In this document: piece after piece, positions 28,493 to 37,674 of the stretch
Layout of the letters: every line of letters starts with the position of its first letter
Position numbering within the stretch: the stretch's first letter is position 1
Source of the DNA: Schlesneria sp.
GTDB taxonomy: Bacteria > Planctomycetota > Planctomycetia > Planctomycetales > Planctomycetaceae
Assembly (NCBI GenBank): GCA_028291515.1
Contig: JAQGHU010000042.1
Coordinates: 22,030 to 86,029 of the forward strand
Direction: 5' to 3'
DNA length: 64,000 nt
Translations under genes and position numbers: made by a program
Notes under the pieces: generated by a model
What the model saw: the letters and a program-made list of their open reading frames with translations, nothing else
Told to the model about the DNA's origin: nothing
Database searches by the model: none

Positions 28493-29455
28493 TTATTCCG
28501 AAGGGGCTGCGGACTCTGGGCGAGGCGCATTGCCCGGCTTCAACGTTTCGATGTAGGCAATCAACTGCTGAACGTCCGCTTCGTTCAATTGTCCCTGGTA
28601 CGACGGCATGATTGGTTCATAACTGGCGACAACTTGCTTGGCGGGATTGAGAATGGAATCGCGAAGATACTGATCGTTGGCGATCACGGCACCTCCTCCT
28701 GCAAGGGGGACTCGCGAGCCCACCAGTCCCGTCAATGACGGTCCATCGCCAAGCCCATCCGTCTTGTGACAATTATCACAACGAAAGCGTTCGAACAGTC
28801 GTGCACCGGCGACCTCTGAAGATTCACCCGACGTGTTGGCGAGCCAACTCGAATACTCCTCGGGCGTCGTCACGACGACAGTCCCCAGCATCTGCGAGTG
28901 ATTCGTTCCGCAATACTCCGCGCAAAACAGGTGATATCGTCCCGGTTTCGTCGCCTGAAACCAGAGTGAGGAGTAGTAGCCGGGTAACACATCTTGCTTC
29001 ACACGAAACGCCGGGATATAGAAACTGTGAATCACGTCCTGTGAGATCATGTTCAACTGCACGGGCTGGTCCATCGGCACGTGCAACTCGTTGATTTCGG
29101 CTCGGCCCAGTGGATGTTGAATCTTCCACATCCACTGCTTCCCGACCACGCGGATGTTGAGCGGATTCGCGGGCATCGAGCGCATCTCCAAGAAGATCTT
29201 CGCTCCCCAGACAAACATCACCATTGTCAGCATCAGCGGAATGATCGCCCACGTCGCCTCCAGCCAATAATTGCCGGTAATCTGCACGTGTTCGTGGTGA
29301 ACTCGCCGGCGGTACTTGATGCTGAAATAGATAATCAGGCTGGCGATCAACGCGGTGAAGAAAACCGCCACAATGACCAGAAAGGCATACAGGTGGTCGA
29401 CGCGGTCCGCGAAAGTCGATGCGGATTCGGGGAACAAGCGGAAGTCGGGAGTCAC
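28493..29455 (-). CDS. ctaC: cytochrome c oxidase subunit II with fused cytochrome c domain (caa3 type)
   Basis: 320 aa. Two membrane helices (YAFLVIVAVFFTALIASLII; TWAIIPLMLTMVMFVWG), the cupredoxin domain with the CuA site (DVIHSFYIPAF and CAEYCGTNHSQM), then a C-terminal class I cytochrome c domain with heme motif CDNCH and a downstream axial Met in PIMPSYQ. The fused domain makes this a caa3 enzyme, receiving electrons directly from the ACIII cytochromes. The start is the GTG at 29455, whose GTGA overlaps the SCO stop and has GGGAGGAT upstream; the frame open to 29524 lacks support. Confidence 0.93.
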   Translation of the reverse strand: MTPDFRLFPESASTFADRVDHLYAFLVIVAVFFTALIASLIIYFSIKYRRRVHHEHVQITGNYWLEATWAIIPLMLTMVMFVWGAKIFLEMRSMPANPLNIRVVGKQWMWKIQHPLGRAEINELHVPMDQPVQLNMISQDVIHSFYIPAFRVKQDVLPGYYSSLWFQATKPGRYHLFCAEYCGTNHSQMLGTVVVTTPEEYSSWLANTSGESSEVAGARLFERFRCDNCHKTDGLGDGPSLTGLVGSRVPLAGGGAVIANDQYLRDSILNPAKQVVASYEPIMPSYQGQLNEADVQQLIAYIETLKPGNAPRPESAAPSE

Positions 29456-30549
29456 GGCGATCCTCCCGCTGGCGGTGGTGCAGACGGTCGATGACGCTCC
29501 AGCCACAGGAATCTGGCGATGCACGAAACGAGCACGACGGCGGTCAGCACGCCCGCCACTTGCGAGATCCTCAAGATCGCCAATCCATATTTTCCCGTGG
29601 CCGGGTCATAGGCGAAGCAAAAGAGTTGTACCTGATCCGTGATCGTCCCGATTTGACCATTCGAGGCTTCCACCAGAGCCAGTTTCATTTCGCGAGGGAC
29701 AAATTCGACGCCATAAAGATATCGGGCAATCTGACCGTTGGGAGTGGCCACAACCAGACAAGCCGCATGAGCATATTGGCCAGATCGCTTGTCATACGCG
29801 GTTCGAAAGCCGATCGCCTGACAAAGTGCCTCGCTCGATTCCTGAGTACCCGTTAGGAAGTGCCACCCGTTAGCGGAATTCTCGCGACCATACGCCTGCA
29901 CATAGTGCTTTTTCTTCTGAGCCGCCAGCGTCCACTCTTCTTTCGGGTCGAAACTGAACGCGATGACGTCGAAGTCGTCGCCGACGGTCAAATCCATTGC
30001 CCGCAAGCATTGGATGAGCCCTTTCAACTCTAATCCGCAGAGCATCGGGCATTTGTAATAGACGGGAACCAGGATGACCGGTTTTCCGCGAAAGAGATCA
30101 CCCAGCCGAATGTCACGTCCAGCCTCATTTTGGAAAACGAGATTCAAAGGGAGCGAGGCTCCCATCTGGGGGGTAATCCGCGCGGCCTCGCCAGCGCGTA
30201 GATTCTGGCCAGAAGCGACCGTTCCGCCTGCGAACAGTGACATCGCCGTCAATATAATCCATTGCACTAGCAGGCCACGCCGGGACACTTTGTTGGTGCC
30301 CGAGTCACCAAAAGTCGTGCCACTGGTTGGCCGCTTCGGACAACCAGTGCGAATGCAATCGCTGCAATGAATGAGAGGCGCGACTGGCACCACCATACGG
30401 AGGTCTCGTTGATACTCGGTCGGACATTGCCAATCGGGCCGCTGCCTGACTGACTCGGGTTGCACCGTCATGGCCAAACGGCGTCGGCACTGGTTGTCCG
30501 AAGCGGCCAACCCAGTGGTACTCCTCTTGTTGTAGAGTGCAGGGCTCAT
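29452..30549 (-). CDS. SCO1/SenC family copper chaperone, N-terminus containing a repeat element
   Basis: 365 aa as annotated. Thioredoxin-like copper chaperone for CuA assembly of the adjacent oxidase subunit II: KCPMLCGLELK (CxxxC copper site), FSFDPKEEWTLAAQKKKHY and a later conserved His in GQYAHAACLVV are visible, and a C-terminal membrane helix (YGLAILRISQVAGVLTAVVLV). The annotated ATG overlaps the stop of the preceding gene (ATGA), implying coupling, but codons about 11-77 are encoded by a palindromic repeat element (30320-30518). A plausible signal peptide only begins at SRRGLLVQWIILTAMSLFAG, reachable from a GTG at 30288. Either the element was inserted in frame or translation restarts at 30288, for which no good ribosome site is seen. 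Confidence 0.88.
   Translation of the reverse strand: MSPALYNKRSTTGLAASDNQCRRRLAMTVQPESVRQRPDWQCPTEYQRDLRMVVPVAPLIHCSDCIRTGCPKRPTSGTTFGDSGTNKVSRRGLLVQWIILTAMSLFAGGTVASGQNLRAGEAARITPQMGASLPLNLVFQNEAGRDIRLGDLFRGKPVILVPVYYKCPMLCGLELKGLIQCLRAMDLTVGDDFDVIAFSFDPKEEWTLAAQKKKHYVQAYGRENSANGWHFLTGTQESSEALCQAIGFRTAYDKRSGQYAHAACLVVATPNGQIARYLYGVEFVPREMKLALVEASNGQIGTITDQVQLFCFAYDPATGKYGLAILRISQVAGVLTAVVLVSCIARFLWLERHRPSAPPPAGGSP
30320..30518. repeat. 199-bp palindromic element with 31/32-bp inverted arms inside the SCO gene
   Basis: Arms 30320-30350 and 30487-30518 are reverse complements apart from a single extra C. Each arm is itself a hairpin, CACTGGTTG-(11 nt)-CAACCAGTG. The 136-bp centre shows no known gene. 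The architecture is like the element at 5617-5703 but the sequence is unrelated. It remains open in the SCO reading frame throughout. Confidence 0.8.
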
Positions 30550-30923
30550 TTGTCCCTCCGATTCTTCTGGACCAGAATCGACATCGCGCGATCAATTGGG
30601 ATATGAACTTTGCCCTTCGACTGGTCAACCCATCCGTACGTGGACAGTCGCTCTCGCTGCTCGGCCTCGTAATGACTTCGCGTTTTCTGTTGTTGCGGAT
30701 TGAGCAACGCGGCCTCGGTCGAACGAGCAATGGGTGCAGCGGCCGCGGACCTAGAGGCCGTTGGTGTCATCAAGCGGCGCAGTTCGCCACTCGCAAGCAG
30801 CGCGACAGCAATGATCGTCAACAAGCTAAGACCGCAGAGCCCAATCATGCGCCCATTGATGGACGCAGGTTCATGCGAGATTCTGGGCGGCTGTACTTCT
30901 GGAAGGGACTGCTTCTCGTTCAT
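30546..30923 (-). CDS. small single-helix membrane protein of the act-cox cluster
   Basis: 125 aa. A single hydrophobic helix (MIGLCGLSLLTIIAVALLAS, near residues 26-45) follows a short charged N-terminus; the C-terminal part ends in RLSTYGWVDQSKGKVHIPID plus RAM, a motif found in small proteins of alternative complex III/oxidase clusters, though I cannot name the family. It overlaps actF by 4 bp upstream and the SCO gene by 4 bp downstream. It probably sits in the membrane with its C-terminus in the periplasm and may help assembly or be an accessory subunit. Confidence 0.75.
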   Translation of the reverse strand: MNEKQSLPEVQPPRISHEPASINGRMIGLCGLSLLTIIAVALLASGELRRLMTPTASRSAAAAPIARSTEAALLNPQQQKTRSHYEAEQRERLSTYGWVDQSKGKVHIPIDRAMSILVQKNRRDK

Positions 30924-32116
30924 GGCGCGATCACCTCAAGTCCAGAGACGGATGTCGACGCGAGGGATTCAACACGCAGGGGCGGCAGTGTGTTGCGCAG
31001 TCGCAGGAAGATACTGAACCACGCGCTGCAAACCGTCATTAATGCAAACGGCAAACAGAGCATCCACCAGTTGCCGCCGACTCGACAGGCAGGAATGATC
31101 GTCCACACCAGATCCACAAGCCGCATGATCAGCAGATCGCCGGTTACAAACGCCACTGCCATTGGACTCGTTTTAACATCACGCGACAGCAGGCAGCCGA
31201 AGGGCAGGATAAAGTGAAACAGAACCAGTAGCAGCCCGAATCCAGGCCACAGTCCCGTCAACCGGCGCTGATACCAGGTTGTTTCAATCGGCAGATCACC
31301 TGACCAGATGATCAGGAACTGAGAGACCGCGAAATAGACCCAGAGCAAGAGAAACGCCATCAGCAAATTCCCAAGATCGAGCGCACGAGCGTCAGCAGAC
31401 TTCGCATCCGCAGGTAGTCCCGCGAGCGAATTCGGCAGGCTCTGCATCATCAGTACAAACGCCATCCCACTGACGACAAATCCCATCATCAACATCGCCG
31501 CAAAGATCGTGGAGGTCCAGCGTGGTTCCAGCGACATTACCCAGTCGATCATCGCAAACGTCGTGGTCAGGCTGAGTCCAATCAGTCCCAGAGAACTGAG
31601 CCGTGGCGTCGCGCACCATCGGTTTATCGCACCAGTTCGACACAGGACCCCATAACGGCGAACAACCATCCGGGACAACAGACCCCACACAAACAGATAG
31701 ATGACCGCTCGGCCACCCCAGACCCAGACTTCGAAATAAATCTGTTGGTGCCGGTTCAAGAGCTCCGTCGCACGTGCCGAATCCAACCATGGATATGTAT
31801 GCGGTGCACCGAGGATCAGCGGCAAGATTAACAAAGCGGCAAGCGGGAAGGCTGCAGTTCCGGCAACAAGGTTACGAGCAATCTCCAATCCCCATTGACC
31901 GCCGGTCAATTGATGCAACAACGAGAGCCCCAAGCAGCCGAGACTGATTCCAATAACAAACAGAACAGAAACCAGGTACGCGGGCCAGAAGTTAGAGGGA
32001 ATTAGCACCGCCATCGCAACGCAGACAATCGCCCCGACGCAACTGGCAACACCGGAACGTTGCTGAATCTTTCGCATCCAGTCACTGGCATCAAATTGGA
32101 AGACGTTGCTACTCAT
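30920..32116 (-). CDS. actF: alternative complex III membrane subunit ActF
   Basis: 398 aa, about ten membrane helices (VGAIVCVAMAVLIPSNFWPA, LVSVLFVIGISLGCLGLSLL, WVWGGRAVIYLFVWGLLSRM). ActF is an NrfD-related quinol-binding/transmembrane subunit homologous to ActC. The ATG overlaps the actE stop (ATGA). Its identity rests on hydropathy pattern, position after actE and the motif HQQIYFEVWVWGGRAVIYLF. Confidence 0.88.
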   Translation of the reverse strand: MSSNVFQFDASDWMRKIQQRSGVASCVGAIVCVAMAVLIPSNFWPAYLVSVLFVIGISLGCLGLSLLHQLTGGQWGLEIARNLVAGTAAFPLAALLILPLILGAPHTYPWLDSARATELLNRHQQIYFEVWVWGGRAVIYLFVWGLLSRMVVRRYGVLCRTGAINRWCATPRLSSLGLIGLSLTTTFAMIDWVMSLEPRWTSTIFAAMLMMGFVVSGMAFVLMMQSLPNSLAGLPADAKSADARALDLGNLLMAFLLLWVYFAVSQFLIIWSGDLPIETTWYQRRLTGLWPGFGLLLVLFHFILPFGCLLSRDVKTSPMAVAFVTGDLLIMRLVDLVWTIIPACRVGGNWWMLCLPFALMTVCSAWFSIFLRLRNTLPPLRVESLASTSVSGLEVIAP

Positions 32117-32706
32117 CGAAGAGCACCCGCCTCACTGCTAGTGAACGGCAGCTTGTCGACCTCGGGCAGCTCGGCAATATCAGCCGACTGGCTCAGTTGC
32201 AAGGCTCGAACGTAAGCGACGATCGCCCAGCTATCGTGAGGCTCGATCCGCTTTCCAAAGGGCGGCATTCGCCCGCGGCCTTGGCTGATGACTTTGAACA
32301 ATTCCCCATCTGGAGCCATTTGTAGCCGGGAGATGTGATAGGAAGGTGGAGCCGGAAAGCCGCGCTGCACAACCATGCCATCGCCGAAGCCCGCCGCGCC
32401 ATGACACGGTGCACAATAGATCTGGAACCGTTGCTGACCGCGAGCCAGCAGCGTGTCGGAAATCTCCAGCGGATTCCGATCAATGGGCTTGCCATCGATC
32501 AAACCGGTTTCTTCTGGACTATCGATCGGCAGCCTGCCGCGAGCGATGGTCCCGGCCATCGGTGGACGTTGTCCCAGCCCATCAGCAAACGCCGCACTGG
32601 GCTGCAAAGTGTCGACGCGAGGCTGATCGACCATGTGAGGCTGGCAGCCTGCAATCATGAGCACGCCCAATAGCGATAGTGTGGCGATTGGCACCGACCG
32701 GACCAC
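32113..32706 (-). CDS. actE: alternative complex III monoheme cytochrome c lipoprotein ActE
   Basis: 197 aa from the GTG at 32706, which has GAGGGG at good spacing and begins a lipoprotein signal (SVPIATLSLLGVLMIAGC, lipobox IAGC). One heme motif CAPCHG (near residue 105) and a downstream axial Met in GRGRMPPFG. It passes electrons from the pentaheme ActA towards the caa3 oxidase. An alternative ATG at 32757 extends the frame 17 codons and overlaps actD by 20 bp; that extension contains an accidental-looking CKSCH. It overlaps actF at its 3' end. Confidence 0.87.
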   Translation of the reverse strand: MVRSVPIATLSLLGVLMIAGCQPHMVDQPRVDTLQPSAAFADGLGQRPPMAGTIARGRLPIDSPEETGLIDGKPIDRNPLEISDTLLARGQQRFQIYCAPCHGAAGFGDGMVVQRGFPAPPSYHISRLQMAPDGELFKVISQGRGRMPPFGKRIEPHDSWAIVAYVRALQLSQSADIAELPEVDKLPFTSSEAGALR

Positions 32707-32737
32707 GCGTCGCCCCTCATTAATCTGGTGGCACGAT

Positions 32738-33283
32738 TTACAGGCTGGCGGGAACATCCCACACCTCCGTCGCGTTCGAATCTGCGAGCAGTTGTCTCAC
32801 TTGTTCCGCATCAAACAGCGGATCAGTCGCCTTGATACAAATAAAGAACGCATCCGACGTGACGTGCCGGAAGGCTTCGATCTCGAAGAGGGGATGGTAA
32901 AGACAGGGAAGCCCATTCAACGCCAGCATTCCCAGCACGGCGGATAGCGCACCGCCCAGGATCGTCAATTCGAATGTGATCGGCAGGAACGACGGCCAGC
33001 TATTCAGCGGCCGCCCGCCGATATTCAAGGGATACGCCACCACGGCGACCCACCACTGCATTGTGAACCCGATTACACCGCCACAGATGCAGCCCACAAG
33101 CACTACCAGTGACATTCCCGTCTTCTTGACACCGATCGCCTCGGCGAGTCCCTCGACAGGGAAGGGGGTGTAAGCGTCAATTTGCTTGTATCCACGAGCC
33201 GTCAATTCTTCAGCCGCTTTCAACAGGGCGGCCGTGTTCGAGTATTGCGCTAGCAATCCGTAGATGGTCGTCGGAGGATTCAC
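32738..33283 (-). CDS. actD: alternative complex III subunit ActD (DUF3341)
   Basis: 181 aa. It begins with an ActD-type DUF3341 domain, TIYGLLAQYSNTAALLKAAE and YKQIDAYTPFPVEGLAEAIG, followed by two membrane helices (LVVLVGCICGGVIGFTMQWW; ITFELTILGGALSAVLGMLA) and ends in a cytoplasmic domain with ATDPLFDAEQVRQLL. Role structural within ACIII. The GTG start overlaps the actC stop (ATGTGA). Confidence 0.9.
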   Translation of the reverse strand: MNPPTTIYGLLAQYSNTAALLKAAEELTARGYKQIDAYTPFPVEGLAEAIGVKKTGMSLVVLVGCICGGVIGFTMQWWVAVVAYPLNIGGRPLNSWPSFLPITFELTILGGALSAVLGMLALNGLPCLYHPLFEIEAFRHVTSDAFFICIKATDPLFDAEQVRQLLADSNATEVWDVPASL

Positions 33284-34641
33284 ATGACCTCCTCGTGCGA
33301 AACCGCTTGATCATGAGCCATTTCCTGCACTTCGGAGATCGAAATCATCGGCAGGAAGCGGATGAACAAGAGCAAGAGCGTCACGAACAGACCCATCGAT
33401 CCAAACAGAGTCGCCCAGTCCCAAATCGTCGGATAGTACATCCCCCACGATGATGGCAAATGGTCTCGATGAAGGCTGGTCACGACGATGACAAATCGTT
33501 CCAGCCACATGCCGACATTGACCACAAGGGCGATGGCCAGCAGCAGTAACGTGTTCTTCCGGACTCTTGTCGACCACAGCAGTTGAGGAATCGCAATGTT
33601 GCAGATGAGCAATGCGTAGTACGTCGCAGCGTAGGGCCCGGTCTGTCGATTATAGATCAGGAACCGATCATAAGTTTCGTCGCTGTACCAGGCCCCGAAA
33701 TGCTCCATCAGATACCCATAGGCCACCACCATTCCCGCTGCCAGCATCACTTTCGCCAGATTGTCGAGGTGCCAGTCGGTGACTAGATCCTGCAGGCGGA
33801 AAACCATTCGCAACGGAATTGCAATCGTCAACACCATCGCAAAGCCGGAATAGATCGCCCCCGCGACGAAGTAGGGGGGGAACACCGTGGCATGCCAACC
33901 GGGAACAATCGCCATTGCGAAGTCGAAGCTGACAATCGTATGCACCGAAATCACGAGCGGTGTGGCCAGTCCCGCCATCAGCAGGTAGGCGTCCTGGTAT
34001 CGCTTCCAGTGTCGCGCCGACCCGCGCCAGCCCAATGCCAGAGCCCCATAAATGATTTGACCGCTGCGCGACCGACAGCGGTCACGAATCGTGGCCAAGT
34101 CGGGAATCAGACCGATGTACCAGAACAACAGCGAAACGGTCGCATAAGTTCCTACGGCAAACGCATCCCACATCAACGGACTGCGAAACTGCGGCCAGAC
34201 TCCAGTCGTCGCCGGATACGGGATCATCCAATAGAAAAACCAGGGCCGGCCCATATGAATCAGGGGGAACATTCCCGCGCACGCCACTGCAAACAAGGTC
34301 ATCGCTTCGGCAAAGCGATTGATCGATGTGCGCCATTCCTGATGAAATAGCAGCAGAATTGCCGAGATCAACGTGCCAGCGTGGCCGATCCCCACCCACC
34401 AGACAAAGTTGATGATCGCGAATCCCCAGCCGACAGGAACGTTCACACCCCAGATTCCGATCCCTCGGATGAACAACCAAGTCACGGAAACGAATAGAAC
34501 CAGCGTCCAGGTGAACGAAAACGCGAATGCCAGGTACCAGTTCACCGGCGTGCGTCTCTGCAGGACGACCGAAGTGATCCGGTCGGTCACGGAGTGCGCG
34601 ACAGGTGCAGGCGGCGTTCGCTCGACGGCTGGAACGGACAT
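33280..34641 (-). CDS. actC: alternative complex III membrane subunit ActC (NrfD-like)
   Basis: 453 aa, about ten membrane helices. NrfD/PsrC-like quinol-oxidising subunit: NVPVGWGFAIINFVWWVGIG, HAGTLISAILLLFHQEWRTS (conserved His) and IHMGRPWFFYWMIPYP are typical. Together with the iron-sulfur subunit ActB it probably forms the quinol-oxidation/energy-coupling module. Starts 2 bp after the actB stop. Confidence 0.93.
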   Translation of the reverse strand: MSVPAVERTPPAPVAHSVTDRITSVVLQRRTPVNWYLAFAFSFTWTLVLFVSVTWLFIRGIGIWGVNVPVGWGFAIINFVWWVGIGHAGTLISAILLLFHQEWRTSINRFAEAMTLFAVACAGMFPLIHMGRPWFFYWMIPYPATTGVWPQFRSPLMWDAFAVGTYATVSLLFWYIGLIPDLATIRDRCRSRSGQIIYGALALGWRGSARHWKRYQDAYLLMAGLATPLVISVHTIVSFDFAMAIVPGWHATVFPPYFVAGAIYSGFAMVLTIAIPLRMVFRLQDLVTDWHLDNLAKVMLAAGMVVAYGYLMEHFGAWYSDETYDRFLIYNRQTGPYAATYYALLICNIAIPQLLWSTRVRKNTLLLLAIALVVNVGMWLERFVIVVTSLHRDHLPSSWGMYYPTIWDWATLFGSMGLFVTLLLLFIRFLPMISISEVQEMAHDQAVSHEEVM

Positions 34642-34643
34642 CT

Positions 34644-37600
34644 TCAGTCCTTAGCCAGATCGGGGTGGGGATTGCGCAGTGACGCCAGATATGTGGTCCG
34701 AGGACGAGTATTCAACTCCGCCAGCAGACTGTATGACAACGGGGACTGTTTCTCTGTTGCCACCGCGCTCTGCGGATCGCGAATGTTTCCAAACGAGATC
34801 GCGCGAGTCGGACAGACCGCCTGACATGCCGTCACAACATCTCCATCGGCAATTGAGCGATCTTGCAGTCCGGCGTTGATCCGCGCCGCGCTGATTCGCT
34901 GGACGCAGTACGTACATTTTTCCATCACGCCACGACTACGAACGGTGACTTCGGGATTGGGCAGCAACTGTAATAGCGGTTCTTCTCGCAATTCGATGTG
35001 GTAGTCGAGAAAGTTGAAGCGACGCACTTTATAGGGGCAGTTGTTCGAGCAATACCGCGTTCCCACGCAACGATTGTACGTCATTTCATTCAATCCCTCT
35101 TTGCTATGTGTCGTCGCCGCTACGGGGCAGACGACTTCGCAGGGAGCATGTTCGCAGTGCATACACGGAACGGGTTGATGATCCGTCTGCGGGGCATCAG
35201 GCGACCCTGTGAAATACGTGGCGATGCGCAACCAATGCATTTCGCGACCGAGTGCCACTTGAGCCAGGCCAACCACCGGAGTGTTGTTTTCTGCCTGGCA
35301 GGCGATCACGCAGGCATTGCATCCGATGCAAGCCCCGAGATTAATCGACATCCCCCATTGGTTCTCTGCCGAAGGCCCATCAGGAGCCGGGGGATAGAAG
35401 GAGAACTGATCGTGGGGTTCGGGTTCATGCCCCATAAAAGTAGGGTGCGCTGGATCGGCGCGATAGTCATCCCATTTTCCGGACTTGATGAGATCACGCC
35501 CCTCCATCAGAAAATGCTGTTGAGTTGCAGCAAGCCGCTGTTTGGCATCCGTTCGTTTTACAATGACATCCCGCAGCAGCCAGACATTGTCTGTGGTGCG
35601 CAGCGGAAACACGTTCGTACCAACCGCCGATCCCACTCGACCCGAGCGGTGACGCCCCCCGCCCATCCGCAGCGTGATCACACCCCGAGCCTGCCCAGGC
35701 AGGATGCAAACCGCAACTCGAATCGACCGGCCATCGTGGATGACTTCGACGACATCTCCCGACTCATATGCCAATGCGTTCGCGTCGGCTGGAGCTATGT
35801 AAGCGGCGTTACTCCAGGTCAACGTCGAGAACGGCTGCGGCAATTCCTGCAGCCAGCCGTTATTGGTAAAACGCCCGTCCCACAATGTGGGGTGAGGCCG
35901 AAAGATTGCCGTGGTGATCGTTCCAGGCTTACTGCCTGTGACTTCGCTTTTCAGAGCTGTCGCAATTCGTGACAGCAGATCTCCGCGCAGTGTCGGTTCG
36001 ACCTTCGGGAATGCCGTATCGCTGATGACACCGTCATGCAGTGATCGATTCCAGAACGCCCCGAAGTCCTCTTCTCCGTGTTGGTTTCGCCAGTAGGCGC
36101 GTAGAGTGTCGTAAGCGGACGAACGAGGCTCATTTAATAGCACGTTTACCAACTCGATCACGCTACGACCGCCGTGAAGCGGCGCAATCAGCGGTTGAAT
36201 CAGACTGCCAGTGCCGTCATCGCTGCGCGAGTCGCCCCATGACTCCAGAAAGTGAGCGGCCGGAACATGCCACGAGCATGCCGCAGAAGTTTCGTCGGCA
36301 TAGACCCCCAAGTGTGCGGACCACTTCACGCTCGCCAATGCGGCAGCGAAATCAAGATCCACCGGCGCATCAAACACAGGATTGCCGTCAAGTATCACCA
36401 ACGACTCAACCTGACCGGCCTGCATAGCAGTAGTCAACGCCGACAACGATGCCACTTCATCTCTGTTCGTCGAAGCGACGGGTCGACGATAAGTCACCGT
36501 GTGGCCCACAGCCCCAAGCTGTGCATTGATCGCATGCACCAGCGCGACCACTTCGACGGGCTGATACGGTCCCGCCGCCACCAAAGAGCGAGTTGGATTC
36601 AGCTTTAGATCTGCGACCAAGGCTTCCCACACGTCTGCTGGCACACCATCGAATTCTTCGGATTGTGGGCCATCGATCGACAGACCAAGTTTCTTCGCCA
36701 GGAGCTGGAGAAAGCGACCAACGTCAGCAGGAGGCAGCGGCCAGCGATGATCGGCTCGCGCACCGGTCAATGAAGGAGTGCTTTCCACGCAGTACAAACG
36801 ACTCGTCGACGCAGACTTCTTTTTCAAATCGTTTCGACGCTGATCGATGAAATCTCTGGCATGTCGCAGCTTGCCGCCGCCCGATCCAAGAACATCTGCA
36901 TCAATCGACAGGATCACTGTGGCTTTGCTGAAGTCATATTGAGGGCGAATGTCTTCGCCGAACGCCAGCATCGCACCGTCATATTCCGCGTCATCGTGGA
37001 TCGGCTCATAGTGATGCCAGCGGGCTTCAGGCAAATCCTTCCGCAGACGTTGCATCTGCCAATCGAGCGTCGGCGACAAGAGCGGCGGCGACAGGATTCG
37101 CAGTCCCTGGCCACGTCGACTGCGATGATCTTGCACCCTGGAAGTCAACGCCGTCAGGAAATCCGGCCAGCTACTGACTTGCTGATGATTCAACACCGTG
37201 CGTGAACGGTCGGGATCGTAAAGTTCCAGCACTGCGGCTTGAGCAAATACGTCGGTACTGCCCAGACTGGTGGGATGCTGCGGATTCCCTTCAATCTTCA
37301 GCGGCCGTCCGTCTCGACTTGTCACTAATAGCCCCTGGGCTCCCCCCGTCATCGGCATGGTGGTCGCATATTGCAGCGTCTGATGCGGGCTATATTCCGG
37401 CACACGGGACGTCGGAACGATCTCTTCTTCAGGCCTGCGATAGCAACCACCGATGCCCGCCAGCGCCATGGACGCAGCCATCAACTGCAAGAACTCGCGG
37501 CGGTGAGTCTGATCGCTCCCCCACGATTCCGCTCCTTTTGGAAATTCGCGGTGCAGCCAATCGTTGATTGATTCGCTCTGCTCATGCTCTTCCAGAGAAC

Positions 37601-37649
37601 GCCAGGTGGCATTCCCTGCTTCCGACATATTGAATGGCGAATCCGACAT
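34644..37649 (-). CDS. actB: alternative complex III iron-sulfur subunit ActB (fused B1-B2, Tat substrate)
   Basis: 1001 aa. The N-terminus has a Tat-type signal (HRREFLQLMAASMALAGIGGC). A molybdopterin-oxidoreductase-like domain (about 60-730) lacks an obvious cofactor ligand, as in all ActB; the C-terminal ferredoxin-like domain (about 755-1001) shows four cluster motifs: CIGCNACVIACQ, CMHCEHAPCEVVCP, CVGTRYCSNNCPYK and CTYCVQRI...CQAVCP, expected to bind three [4Fe-4S] and one [3Fe-4S]. ATG at 37649 was chosen since AAGGA lies 5 nt upstream; the ATG six bases earlier has no spacing and the frame to 37772 overlaps actA. Confidence 0.94.
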   Translation of the reverse strand: MSDSPFNMSEAGNATWRSLEEHEQSESINDWLHREFPKGAESWGSDQTHRREFLQLMAASMALAGIGGCYRRPEEEIVPTSRVPEYSPHQTLQYATTMPMTGGAQGLLVTSRDGRPLKIEGNPQHPTSLGSTDVFAQAAVLELYDPDRSRTVLNHQQVSSWPDFLTALTSRVQDHRSRRGQGLRILSPPLLSPTLDWQMQRLRKDLPEARWHHYEPIHDDAEYDGAMLAFGEDIRPQYDFSKATVILSIDADVLGSGGGKLRHARDFIDQRRNDLKKKSASTSRLYCVESTPSLTGARADHRWPLPPADVGRFLQLLAKKLGLSIDGPQSEEFDGVPADVWEALVADLKLNPTRSLVAAGPYQPVEVVALVHAINAQLGAVGHTVTYRRPVASTNRDEVASLSALTTAMQAGQVESLVILDGNPVFDAPVDLDFAAALASVKWSAHLGVYADETSAACSWHVPAAHFLESWGDSRSDDGTGSLIQPLIAPLHGGRSVIELVNVLLNEPRSSAYDTLRAYWRNQHGEEDFGAFWNRSLHDGVISDTAFPKVEPTLRGDLLSRIATALKSEVTGSKPGTITTAIFRPHPTLWDGRFTNNGWLQELPQPFSTLTWSNAAYIAPADANALAYESGDVVEVIHDGRSIRVAVCILPGQARGVITLRMGGGRHRSGRVGSAVGTNVFPLRTTDNVWLLRDVIVKRTDAKQRLAATQQHFLMEGRDLIKSGKWDDYRADPAHPTFMGHEPEPHDQFSFYPPAPDGPSAENQWGMSINLGACIGCNACVIACQAENNTPVVGLAQVALGREMHWLRIATYFTGSPDAPQTDHQPVPCMHCEHAPCEVVCPVAATTHSKEGLNEMTYNRCVGTRYCSNNCPYKVRRFNFLDYHIELREEPLLQLLPNPEVTVRSRGVMEKCTYCVQRISAARINAGLQDRSIADGDVVTACQAVCPTRAISFGNIRDPQSAVATEKQSPLSYSLLAELNTRPRTTYLASLRNPHPDLAKD

Positions 37650-37674
37650 GATCATCCTTAAATCGTCAGACAAC

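Noticed and set aside
32707..32757. CKSCH motif in the N-terminal extension of actE, suggesting a second heme site
   Set aside because: It lies upstream of the lipoprotein signal that starts at the GTG 32706 with a better ribosome site; most likely untranslated as a separate N-terminus.
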